From Amoebophrya sp. A120 (taxonomy: Eukaryota; Sar; Dinophyceae; Syndiniales; Amoebophryaceae): a DNA stretch of 64,000 nucleotides. Made by a program: the position numbers and the translations under genes. The stretch lies in contig CAJINV010000012.1 of NCBI GenBank assembly GCA_905178155.1, positions 2,457,407-2,521,406 of the forward strand. Direction: 5' to 3'. The notes beneath the pieces were generated by a model. The model had not been told where the DNA came from. It searched no databases and saw only the letters and a list, made by a program, of their open reading frames with translations. Positions 23,401 to 33,193 of the stretch are shown one piece after another. Position 1 is the stretch's first letter; each line of letters opens with the position of its first letter.

Positions 23401-26400
23401 CCAAATGTCTGGTGAAACAGCACCGCGCATCCTGAGCAAAAACGTCGCCGCCCCAGGGTTGTAACTAATGCCAATCTGCATGCTGAGAATGTTTCTCATG
23501 CGGAGACCCATGGGAAAGGGAAGCAGTTCCCGTTGGTGTTGTGCGATTTGTGATGCTCAAATCCAAATGGTGTGCTAGATCTGTGATGCTGCTGAACTAC
23601 CTAAAGAGGACGACACTACTAGGAGAAACTTTTCATGCGAAACAACCAAAGCTGGCCGATTTGTCTAGCAGATTTCCCATCGACTGTGGTGTGGAGACGT
23701 TTTTACTCAGGATACCGCGTCCGTGTCCAGAATGTCGGTGACCAGATCCCGTTGGTAAGTCATCAGCTGCGTGGCCAAGTTCGCCAACTACTATGCACTG
23801 CAAATATATGTTGTGTCTCGGTCTGGTGGAGAGACGCAGCGAATTTGTGCTCTTGCTCCTGAGTCATGCATGGCACAGCGATCATGTAGTTTTGTACGGC
23901 GCCTAGTACGCATCACAAATTTTTCGCTTGGTGTTGCGAGTTCTAATACTGTGTTTCATCGCGGCGTGACCTGACAACCTGAGTGCTTTCACAGCATGAC
24001 AAAGAAAATACCCAATCGTGATTACGCTTCACAAATGAATCCTCGCTGCATCACAAATCAAGAGGACCCAGATCGATATAATTATTTGCAATGCATAAAT
24101 ACAGGCGATTGCTGATGTCGTGCCAGATGTTGTCGACTTCGGAGGAAACACCGTCCCAGCTGGTTCTGATCAGGGTCGGAAACTCAACTTGCAGAAATTC
24201 CTCGTACTTGCCCAGCTCGACCTGGAACTCAGATTTCCTGTAGAAATTTTGTTTTTTTACGGATACAGCTCTGCAATGCATGACCAGCATGATAGACAGA
24301 ATCAACTTGCATGTTGCGCATGACAATAAAGCTACAGCAGACAAAAGCGACGTAGTATTAAAATCGAATTCGTACATGTGATCCATGACTTGGTCCTTGG
24401 TGTCCCAAATGTAGGAGTATGCAATACAAAATTCCCGCACATGTACAAAATGCAAGACAAACTTCGCTCACTTTGAATGTCAAACTTGTCATGCTGGCTA
24501 GGATTGAAGGCGCATTTTGTCAACACGCAGAGACAGCATTTGTACGCGTACGGAAAATTTACTGTGGATAAGGAGACCGTGCTGTCCAGTTCCGTTGTGT
24601 AGTTTCCCACGTTGTGCTTCAGATTCACGTGCGTCTCGTGCACGCGGCGCAGGGCTCGCTCCACGTTGTTCTCTGTAATGTCTTCGTAGATCAGCTCTTT
24701 GCAGGTCTCCAACTCCGAAATCGACTTCTGGATCGCGTCGCGCATCCGGCCGCGGGACTCCTTCAGAAACTCGGCGCGGAGGACCATGGACCGCAGGTTC
24801 ACTACGAGCTGGTCAAAGATTTTCTATCAAATGCAAAAGTGTCTGGGTCTGGAAGAGTCATGCTATTTTTGCATGACAGAGAAGGTCTGGCATGGAAGCT
24901 CTAGCATCGCAGGTTTCGAGAAGCTTCCGCAATGCCAAATCCGCATGACAAATCCCCCAGTTTGGTGACAGAAACTGGGCAGCCTTTGCTACCTATGCAT
25001 GAGAGATTTTTCATCTGTGTTCTGAAATGCGCATCACAAGTTACATCCTTCCAGACCCAGACACTTTTGCATTTGATATTTTCCGCACCCGGTCGATAAA
25101 CGCGACGGTCTCGGTATGCAAGAAAAAAACCGTGTAAGTGTAAATCTGTGATGGAAAAAATGCAAAACAGTTACGATTGTCATGCTGGAAGTGCGTGATA
25201 GACGTGTTTCGTACGTCTTTTCACGTACTATCCGCGCATGACAGGTTTTTTCTGTAACGCAAAACGAGTTTGTGATGCTGCTCTTCCTACAAAGTTACAC
25301 TTACACAGTTTTTGTCCTGGATATTCGGGGACGACCTGCCACAGCTTTCCCTCACCTTTCAGGTACAGCTCCTCCAGCCACTTCAGCAGCAAACGCTGCA
25401 TCAGAGAAGTCGTATGCAATGCAAAGATGTCTGGGTCTGGGAGATTCTGAGACTTGTCAGGCACGTCTTGCGTGAGCCATGATGTCTGTGATGCATGCCC
25501 TAGCCTCACAGATGTTCTGAGGGCTTCTTGATGCCTCGTCCGCATGACAAATGCCATCTCCGCGTAGCAAAAATTAGATTGCTTTTGCTGCTCATGCAAT
25601 ACAGCTTTTTTTTGACATCCCAATGCAGCATCACAATTTGCATTCTTCAAGACCCAGCCATATTTGCAATTGGTAAGTCTTCTGGACCAGCAGGGGGACG
25701 ACGGACTCGGTCACTTGCTGGGTTGAGAGGTAAAAGAGTATATAAAGGTCCACATAGTGCAATCATGAGTTTGTCATGCGCTGCAAGGATGCTGGTAAAA
25801 AAAGTTGTAGTGCAAAAGCCCTATTATACCAGGTATCGCGCAGGCGTCTCGACGTGAAAGTAGTCGCTGTCAAGGTACGCAACGACGCCTTGGAACATGT
25901 ATCACAGAGAAATAAAGTGCTAGTAGAGGTAAAAGTAGCTCGAAACTTGTTCTTGTCTCGCTATCCGGCAAGAAGAACGCATCAAAATGTTCCTGCTTTG
26001 AATTGCGTAGCACAACATGCCTCGTCGCGACAGTCGGTTTCGCAGGAGGAACCAATGCAAAAATCCAGTGCAGTTCGTGGACAAGAATTATCGCTATCTT
26101 CAAAACTGAACACTCTTTATTTCTGGATAACATTTCGTGCACTTTTCTGATGAGGTCCTCTCCGAAGATTTTCGCCAACTCCGCCATGCCCGAGTTCAAG
26201 GCCGCGTAGATTTGTATGAAATGCAAAAGCACCTTTCTCGTATGAATTGCAGTCATGCATGATAAATCAAACTTTCGTACCTTACCCAGCATGACAAATT
26301 GCATTTTTCTTCTTAGCGAAATTTGTAAATGCAATTCATACTATTACTAGGAGTACGATGCTTTTGCGATTCATAATTTCTTTTGCCCGCTGATTGTAGG

Positions 26401-29400
26401 CCAGAATCGAGGCGGTGACCTGTTTGTCCATATCGTTCTCCTTCACTTCCTCGACGGTCTTTACCAGTTCTTGAAACTTCGCCTTCTCCAGGAAGTGCGC
26501 GCCTTGCAGAACCTGGTGTAGAACAGTGCTCTTGTAGTTTATTCATCTCGAGGACGTGCACGTGACGTGCGTCAACAAGTGCAGAAATTTTTGGTACTCA
26601 TTTTGATTTTATGCTATAGTACAACTGCAACGAAAAAAAAAGCTGTTTCGATCTTCATTGATGTACTTATAGAATGAACAAGAAGCTTTTAACAACTTCT
26701 ATACCGTGAGAACGTTCTGCGCATTTTCGCGCAGTTTCTCCCACCGTTCCGCGGGCTGTCCCTCCGATATCAAACAAAAAAAAGTTCGTCGCGATCACTC
26801 ATGCGCATTTTTGCAATACAAAACTGGCTGTCATGCGTAAAAATGCACGACAGCCAAGCTTCGTAGGGGATTTTCCTAGTGTTTCTGCAATACAAGGAAA
26901 ACTTGCGATGCTAAAAAAACTTGTAATGCAAAACCTGCAAGTTAGTGACTGTGACAAACTTTCTTCTTTCCATATCCGAGCCCTTCAGCGTAATCTGCAC
27001 CAGCTTCGCTTCAATTTCCAGCAGATTGTCCGTGTAGGTTTTGAAGGACCGCAGCTCGCCCCGGCAGTCCTGTTCCGCATCGTCCGTGCGGCGCTTCGTG
27101 TAGTCGATCCGCTCCATCAGCTCCTGTATGCATGGCAAATGTGTCTGGGTCTGAGAGATTGCGAGATTTGTCATGCTTGTCTGGCATGACTGAAGAGTTT
27201 GTGATGCGTGTCCAAGAAGAGAGCCTTTCGCTTGGAATGCAAAACGCAGTTTGTTTTTCATGCGGAAAGCGCAACACTAAGCCGCGCAGATATTTCTCAT
27301 GCTTGGCTGTGCATTACAGAGAATCAACTATTCACAACACAGCATTACAAGTTTCCAGACTCAGACATATTTGCAATGCATATCCTGCAGTTTCTGGTGA
27401 ATCTCCCCGGCCGCGTCGATCTGGTAGTCCGCAAACCGCACCATGGCCCGCGACTTGGCGATGTCACGCCGCGAGTAAACGGCCACGGAAAAGAAGTCTC
27501 GGGTGATCCCCTTCAACTCGGTGCGCAGGATCCGCTTCGTGGAGAGCATACCCTTCAACATCTCATGCATCGGCAAGCTGTACTCATTGTAGACCTCGTT
27601 GCGCTGCTATGCATTGCAAAAGTATTAACATCTTGCTCGTAGTGGTAGTGCTACTTGCATAGATTGCATCACAGGAGATCTTTCTTTCGGAAAATCACCA
27701 GTACAAACTTTTTCTCCCAATGCAGCTAGTACATCTTCTACCAACATGATATTAGTATTACTTTTGCAATTCCTACGTGCCACGCGGAGGCGATCTGCCA
27801 CTTCTCCCAGGCGACCAGCTTTTCGATGGGGGAATACGGCGGGTAGGGAAACCGAAACCAGTACTCGATCTCGTAGTTGTATGGAGAGAAAAAAGTTTGT
27901 CACAGTCACTAACTTGCAGGTTTTGCAATACAAATTTTCTCAGCACCACAAACTTTCCTTGTATTGCAGAAACACTAGGGAAATCCCTAATGAAGTTTGG
28001 CTGTGATGCACTCTTACGCATGACAAACAATTTTGTATTGCAAAAATACGCATGAGTGATCGTGACAAACTTTTTTTCTTTGATAAGTTGCGCTGGCGCT
28101 GCAAGTGCGTGTCCTGCCACATGATCTTTTATCCTGAGTAAAAACGTGCCCCCCCCAGAGTTGTTATGCAAATGCGCAAAGACAGGTAATGCGCAGCTTC
28201 ACGGGAGGCATTACCAATCGCGTTTTTGGAATTTGTAATGCTGTAAACAGGATGAGAAAATGGCTCTATCGTGCGGCTTCCCTTACCAACCAGCACTACA
28301 CTGCAGAGGAAAACTTGTCATGCGCAGCTCCCAACTTGGAGATTTCTTTGTGTTGCTAGTTTCCCAACTTGACTATGGGGTCGGGACGTTTTTGCTTGGG
28401 ATATCTTTACCGAGTGAATCATGGCGTTGTGGGCGGAGTAGAGCTCGCGACTGATGATTTCTTGGATCATCAGAGCCCGAACGTGCATATGCATTGCAAA
28501 AGTCTTGTATCGTGCTAGAGCTAGTTGTAAAATTCTTGCATTACAAATTGAAATTGAAATTTCCTCTTCAGCATAAGAAATGGAGCTTGTTTTATTGTGA
28601 TGCGGATTTACCTGCAGAAAAAGATTTTTAATGCGTTGACTGCAATTACAACTACCACTACAAGCACGATACTCTTTTGCACAGGATAGTGCAGCTTCGA
28701 GTTCACGTAGTCCTGCATCTCGACGATAATGCGCGCGCGCTCGAGCATTTTGAGCTGGACGTGGACACGGATTTTCGCGGAAATTTTCTTCTCGACTTCC
28801 GTGCGGGCCGCATCGTCGGCGAAAATCTCGTGGAGCTTTGTCTGTGATGATGAAAAACAAAAAAATTGAAGGTTTTCATCTACCTAACAGCTGTTTTTTG
28901 TTCTTGCGCAAGAAACCAATCAGTTCGTGTCTTCTCATCTCATGACGCGGATAAATGTTCTTTACTGTACAAGTACGTGTTTTAGTTTTTTGTTTTAGTT
29001 TTTTTTTAAAAAACGTGCGCTTGTTCTTGTAGTTTCGCGATCGATTGACATCCGAATCCGAGTTTTTGTGCTGGTGTCACTATCAAGTAAGTGATTCTAT
29101 ACTAAGCCCTGCTGCAATTTGCCGACAATTTTCGGAATCGAGAGCATCTTGTCCTCGTTCCCTGGTCGCGCGTCGTATTTCTCGTCGTCGGCCTGGGAAA
29201 ATTTCCGCTGAAAAAAGTTGACCTCGATGGTTGCCACCCTTGTGGAACGCAAAATGTCCTTCGCGGCGGCAATGTGGGCGTGGATGGTAGGCAGCATCAA
29301 TCCCGGAATCGCGTCGACCAGGGGGTGGAGGTTCGCGGCCTTGCCTTCCTCGTGTTTCGTCGGATTGTACAGCTGCGCTTCGACCCGGCCCGCGCGGACG

Positions 29401-31860
29401 GCCATGACGGTGGAGGTCTGGGCGAGATCCATGAACTGTTGTACTACGGGGAAAAGTTCAAGAATAAGAATTTTTGCAAAAATAGCTAGGCGGGTTCGAT
29501 GAGGGCGCAGAAGCAGATGGCGAAATGGACTCCGCGCTGCAGGTCGGGGAGGTACATCTCCAGCTGGAAAACCGCGGAGGGTGGCTCGTGAGGGTGGCCC
29601 AGAAGCATTGCGCGCGCCCGCTTTCGGATCGGTCTGAAGGAGACACTCCTTACAAAAATGCGGCAGCCTCAAAACTCGCGCCCCTTTTTGCTTATAGGTC
29701 GTGATTAGCATGAAAATAGGCAATTACTAATCGGTGCTGAGTTTTCAAGAATGGACAGGGTGGGGGGTTCCGAAAAGGGCCCGGAAACGGCCAATTGGCG
29801 CCCCCCCTCTGAGCCCCCAAATCGGCACCATAGCATGGGTGCTGAGTTTTCAAGAATAGAAAGATCGACCCCCCTGAAGACCCCCCCGCGAACGCCCCCG
29901 CGGAGGCCCCCCCCTTGAGATTTTTTGGCCCTCCGAAAGGGCCACAGAATTGGGCTCCGGCTCCCTTTGGGTTCCCCGGCCAACAAAAGCATCGGGCGAG
30001 GGCGGGGCCGGGGCGGTGGCCGGGCCGTAGAAGCGCCGGGCCGCAGCCTGGGGGTGGGGCCGCAGCCGGCCTTTTGTATTTTCCCCTTTTTCTTCCGTGT
30101 TTGGCATATTTCTTGTACCTACTACAAAAAAACTACAACAACACGACCCAGCACCTACCGTCGCTGGGCCCCCTAGTCAATTTTTGCTCGGATTCTTATT
30201 CTTGAACTTTTCCCCTTAGTATGTTGGGAGGTTACTTCATCCAGCTCAATGAAGTACTGCTGGCACTTCACAAGCGCGAGCTTGTTCATCTTGACCAGGT
30301 CGGTGCTCATGTCGCTCATGCACTGGTTGGCCTGCGCAAACTCTTCCACGCGGAGACACTTCTATGCATTGCAAAAGTATCGTACTCGTATAAATGCAAT
30401 ACGCATTTCCTCAGCATAAGAGCTGGGATTTGTCATGCTGTTTTACCTTAGGGACATCAACGTTTCTTGTCATGCATAATTGCAGTTAGTACGAGTACGA
30501 TACTTTTGCTCAGGATAACTTCTGGTTGTAGCTGATCCAATCCATCTTCTCGAATTTCATGCGCATCGCCATGGACCTGATTTTTTACATACATCAGGGA
30601 TGAATTACGTAAGTGGAAGTAAGGATTGCACGAGGTGGAGAAAATGTTGTCTAACGTAAACTTACTTTCCTCTATAATTCTAATTTTTCCTATGAACGAG
30701 GAAAAATGATGCAATTGCAATAAAATCAAACTGTTTACTGAAATCCCCGATAGGCCGCGTCTGTTGGCTGTTGCAGGTGCTGGCTCGCGTGCATCCAGCG
30801 GTTGCGTTCTATCACGATGTGGTGCAGCTTAAACGCTTCCTGCGCCCCAATCATGTCCAGTTGCAGGGGCGTCATTTCCGGCGCTCCGTGTTCCTCGATC
30901 TCCTCCTGCAGCTGCTTTTCGGCTATGCATTGCAAACATGTCTGGGACTGAAACTTGAACTTGTCATGCGAACACTGAATCACGCATAGGTCTGTGTTGT
31001 ATGATTGCCAAAAGTTGTAGCTGTCCAATTTTGACCAAGTCAAGAGAGAGTTTCTCATGCAGGAGAGGCATGATTGAGAGAACAAGATCTCTCGTCAGGG
31101 TATTTGTCCTCATGCGGCGGGGCCGTGCATTCCCTACCCCATGGGTCACGGTCATGGAAAACCTGCATGAAAAGGCTTGCAATCTTCCAGTGACCCAGCA
31201 GACATATTTGCAGTGGATATCGGCCTGCGCTTTGTCGCCCGACAGGTTCACGGCGTCCTCGCCGGGCAGCACCTCGGCGTGCTCGGGATCCTTCAGGACA
31301 AAGACCGGCTCCGGGTTGGCATCGTCGTTTGCCGGCGCCGTGGCGTCAGCATTCCAGAACGGAAGTCGTTTGACATCCTCCAGGGTCTCCGGAAGCGGGA
31401 CCACTGGCATCGGCAGGACGTTGGTCGACAAATCTTCAAAAATGTGCGCGGCATTCTCGTCCTGCGAAGGTTGTACAACTTCTGGAGCACCTTCTTTCGA
31501 AGTCGAGAGATCTTCGAGCGGTGGCGCTTCTGATTCAGGCTCTTCGTAGTTCCCGTCCGGAATAGGATCTCCTTCTGGCACGATGGGCTTGCTCGTCTTT
31601 ACCGAAGCCACGACGCCGGTCGTGATTGATGGGCAAGAAAGGTCGTTGCAGCCGAACAGAAGCAAGGACATCATCCCGCTAGCTGCTGTGTTTCTCATCT
31701 TGTTTCTGGTTGTCATGCTGGTGCTAGAAGCCGTTCTCGTTCTGTTTGTCGTGCTGCTTTTGCTAGAAAATAAGGCTGCACTTCTAGAAGACGAACTGCT
31801 GCTCGAGGCGGTTGTACTAGTTTGGGAGAAATAAACCATTTTCTCCACTGCTAGTACCAA
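17443..31860 (-). CDS. Giant coiled-coil protein with single C-terminal membrane helix, unknown function (38 exons)
   Basis: Thirty-eight exons close into 1889 residues: 31860-31220, 30918-30739, 30576-30518, 30357-30220, 29443-29103, 28841-28689, 28482-28404, 28124-28086, 27874-27776, 27602-27383, 27121-26975, 26762-26705, 26512-26376, 26209-26130, 25894-25830, 25717-25676, 25407-25324, 25109-25079, 24819-24571, 24412-24352, 24237-24098, 23786-23715, 23422-23306, 23148-22868, 22745-22636, 22319-22285, 22134-22090, 21796-21533, 21362-21256, 21100-21037, 20791-20732, 20450-19835, 19514-19457, 19196-19068, 18817-18769, 18586-18321, 18030-17979, 17744-17443. The N-terminus is Ser/Thr-rich with a weak hydrophobic patch. 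Most of the rest is charged and helical, like a long alpha-helical or coiled-coil scaffold. An Ala/Glu/Pro-rich stretch precedes VFSIYVLGILLIVLAL (membrane helix, about residue 1800) and an acidic tail. I recognise no family. An alternative start is 31839. Introns: 27 introners, nine GT-AG, one 776-bp transposon-like element. Confidence 0.75.
17750..17978. mobile_element. Introner C
   Basis: Family C, 229 bp. Flanks tctgc/tctgc. Coiled-coil gene intron 37, phase 1. Confidence 0.92.
18031..18270. mobile_element. Introner I embedded in a GT-AG intron
   Basis: Family I arms (CTCAGRTGTTACAATCT), 240 bp, without matching flanks. The GT-AG intron 18031-18320 ends exactly at its edge, so the element supplies the AG. 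Coiled-coil gene intron 36, phase 0. Confidence 0.75.
18592..18768. mobile_element. Introner F-like
   Basis: Family F-like (GAGAAATTTA arm), 177 bp. Flanks gagct/gcgtt (2 mismatches). Coiled-coil gene intron 35, phase 1. Confidence 0.8.
18823..19067. mobile_element. Introner A, degenerate
   Basis: Family A with diverged arms, 245 bp. Flanks gtcct/ttctt (2 mismatches). Coiled-coil gene intron 34, phase 0. Confidence 0.8.
19202..19456. mobile_element. Introner A
   Basis: Family A, 255 bp. Flanks cacag/cacag. Coiled-coil gene intron 33, phase 0. Confidence 0.92.
19520..19834. mobile_element. Introner H
   Basis: Family H, 315 bp. Flanks gcatt/gcatt. Coiled-coil gene intron 32, phase 2. Confidence 0.92.
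20456..20731. mobile_element. Introner A
   Basis: Family A, 276 bp. Flanks ccttc/ccttc. Coiled-coil gene intron 31, phase 1. Confidence 0.92.
20797..21036. mobile_element. Introner B-like
   Basis: Family B-like (GTGCAAAAG and CTAGTA words), 240 bp. Flanks cgtcc/ctgcc (2 mismatches). Coiled-coil gene intron 30, phase 1. Confidence 0.8.
21106..21255. mobile_element. Introner B
   Basis: Family B, 150 bp. Flanks ttgct/ttgct. Coiled-coil gene intron 29, phase 0. Confidence 0.92.
21368..21532. mobile_element. Introner F
   Basis: Family F, 165 bp. Flanks gaatc/gcatc (1 mismatch). Coiled-coil gene intron 28, phase 1. Confidence 0.9.
22140..22284. mobile_element. Introner B
   Basis: Family B, 145 bp. 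Flanks tggca/tggca. Coiled-coil gene intron 26, phase 1. Confidence 0.92.
22325..22635. mobile_element. Introner E
   Basis: Family E (AAAAAACCCCCCTCCCC arm), 311 bp. Flanks accgc/accgt (1 mismatch). Coiled-coil gene intron 25, phase 2. Confidence 0.9.
23428..23714. mobile_element. Introner D
   Basis: Family D, 287 bp. Flanks ccgcg/ccgcg; low end CAT instead of TAT. Coiled-coil gene intron 22, phase 1. Confidence 0.92.
23792..24097. mobile_element. Introner A, degenerate
   Basis: Family A with insertions in the arms, 306 bp. Flanks actac/aatac (1 mismatch). Coiled-coil gene intron 21, phase 1. Confidence 0.85.
24418..24570. mobile_element. Introner F
   Basis: Family F, 153 bp. Flanks aggag/aggag. 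Coiled-coil gene intron 19, phase 1. Confidence 0.92.
24825..25078. mobile_element. Introner A
   Basis: Family A, 254 bp. Flanks ttttc/ttttc. Coiled-coil gene intron 18, phase 1. Confidence 0.92.
25115..25323. mobile_element. Introner J
   Basis: Family J (GTGTAAGTGTAAATCTGTGA arm), 209 bp. Flanks ctcgg/ttcgg (1 mismatch). Coiled-coil gene intron 17, phase 0. Near-identical to 58701-58910. Confidence 0.92.
25413..25675. mobile_element. Introner A
   Basis: Family A, 263 bp. Flanks agtcg/agtct (1 mismatch). Coiled-coil gene intron 16, phase 0. Confidence 0.88.
25900..26129. mobile_element. Introner M (singleton)
   Basis: Arms AGAAATAAAGTGC / CACTCTTTATTTCT, 230 bp. Flanks acatg/acatt (1 mismatch). 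Coiled-coil gene intron 14, phase 1. Confidence 0.85.
26215..26375. mobile_element. Introner B
   Basis: Family B, 161 bp. Flanks atttg/atttc (1 mismatch). Coiled-coil gene intron 13, phase 2. Confidence 0.88.
26768..26974. mobile_element. Introner G
   Basis: Family G, 207 bp. Flanks tccga/tccga. Coiled-coil gene intron 11, phase 2. Confidence 0.92.
27127..27382. mobile_element. Introner A
   Basis: Family A, 256 bp. Flanks tcctg/tcctg. Coiled-coil gene intron 10, phase 2. Confidence 0.92.
27608..27775. mobile_element. Introner B
   Basis: Family B, diverged, 168 bp. Flanks gctgc/cgtgc (2 mismatches). Coiled-coil gene intron 9, phase 1. Confidence 0.82.
27880..28085. mobile_element. Introner G
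   Basis: Family G, 206 bp. Flanks agttg/agttg. Coiled-coil gene intron 8, phase 1. Interior inverted relative to 26768-26974. Confidence 0.92.
28130..28403. mobile_element. Introner D
   Basis: Family D, 274 bp. Flanks tcttt/tcttt. Coiled-coil gene intron 7, phase 1. Confidence 0.92.
28488..28688. mobile_element. Introner B
   Basis: Family B, 201 bp. Flanks gtgca/gtgca. Coiled-coil gene intron 6, phase 0. Confidence 0.92.
29444..30219. mobile_element. 776-bp TIR element acting as intron 4 of the giant coiled-coil gene
   Basis: The ends are CTACGGGGAAAAGTTCAAGA and, inverted, CTAAGGGGAAAAGTTCAAGA; similarity continues for about 28 bases or more. The flanks are TA on both sides, not a 5-mer repeat. 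Exact removal from CTA to TAG keeps the frame (phase 1). The interior is C/G-rich and holds a direct repeat of GTGCTGAGTTTTCAAGAAT at 29733 and 29849. No transposase ORF is visible, so it looks like a non-autonomous DNA transposon unrelated to the introner families. Confidence 0.8.
30363..30517. mobile_element. Introner B
   Basis: Family B, 155 bp. Flanks acttc/acttc. Coiled-coil gene intron 3, phase 1. Confidence 0.92.
30924..31219. mobile_element. Introner A
   Basis: Family A with diverged arms, 296 bp. Flanks tcggc/tcggc. Coiled-coil gene intron 1, phase 2. Confidence 0.9.
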
Positions 31861-33193
31861 CGAATCGCGGATGATGAGTTATTGTTCCAAAGAACAAGAA
31901 GAACTCCGTGGTCGTCGTGCGTGGCACTGTACTAAGTCCTTGACTTCGACGCTTTATCGCTTGCTTCACGAAGATCTTCGAAAAGTTCGTAGTTTGCTCG
32001 GCTTCAGAAGATGCTGTTGCTGACAAGAGGTCGCTGCCGCCATGCTCCTCTTGTTGAGCTTGAATTTACGTAGGTTTTTTTCAGAGGACGCTAACGCTGT
32101 GTGATGTCAAAAGCCCCCACGAGGACTACACAACAGCAGCAACTCGTCCCTGCGTTCCTTCTGCTAGGTTTTTGAAAAAAATTCCTGCGTTTGGTAGTTT
32201 CGGTATCGAAAGATTAAGGTTTCTCTTTCTTTTTCTTAGTTAGTACCACGACTGCTCGTGTAGTAAGTACTTGTTTATTCAGGCTGAAGCTTATCGTGAT
32301 ACGAAACGAAATTATCGACGAAGAGGACGAGGGTCGTGTTGTGTTCTATTTGCAAACTACCTTCAGATTCGCGATGATGCGCTCGTCGCTCTTTTTACCT
32401 TTCCTTACAACCTTTTCGCTCCTCTTGCAATAAATAATCCCGGAGGACGAGATCATCTTCCGCACAAGAGCTGCCTTGTCGTCGATCATACAAGCTGCTC
32501 TGCGACGATACGAAAGCGAAACGCGTTTTACGATGTATTACAGGGGCTGTCGCTGGTGTAACAGCAAGTGCAAGAGATGCAATCATAAATAATTTGAATT
32601 CGTCCTGCTAGCTGTACGTGCTATCGCTATGTTGAGTCCTCCTCGACCACGTTTCTAGCGCCTTGCTTCTACGAATAGTACAGACGACCCTGGTGACCCA
32701 ACGCTGTTACTGTTTAACTGACGTCCCCTCTTGTAATGAAAGCCAATAACGTACGAATTAGAAAGCGTATCCAGGAGCAAGAGCATCTACACGCTGCACG
32801 AACAGACTCACTTTCTCTATGTAGGCGCGCATCCGTAGAGCAGCACTTGTATTGCTGACTGTGCAACAGGTTATTTGCGTGAAAAAAAATCTTCTTCCAC
32901 TTAGTTCGAGATCTTCTCATCTCGACCCTGGTACTCCCTTCCACACGTGCGTATCTTCTGCACGTGAAGGTGGGAGGACATCGCTTTGACTATTGAGACT
33001 ACTTACAACACGGCAAGACGACCACACGTTCATCTCGACGTCGACTGTGTGTGTTTATTTTACTATTCAGGTTCTTTTATTTCTCATTGGAGGATTTTTA
33101 TCCGATGATGTTGGTACAAGTTAGTTCAGGCTCTTCAGGCTGAAGTAGTGAATCCACCACCGACGTCAGCAGCTGCAAGAAAACAACTCGCTC
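31861..33193. other. Intergenic region upstream of the giant coiled-coil gene
   Basis: It lies between the stop of the PARG-like gene (33194) and the next start. No supported gene or repeat. The short word TTCAGGCT occurs near 32279, 33126 and 33137. Confidence 0.45.
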
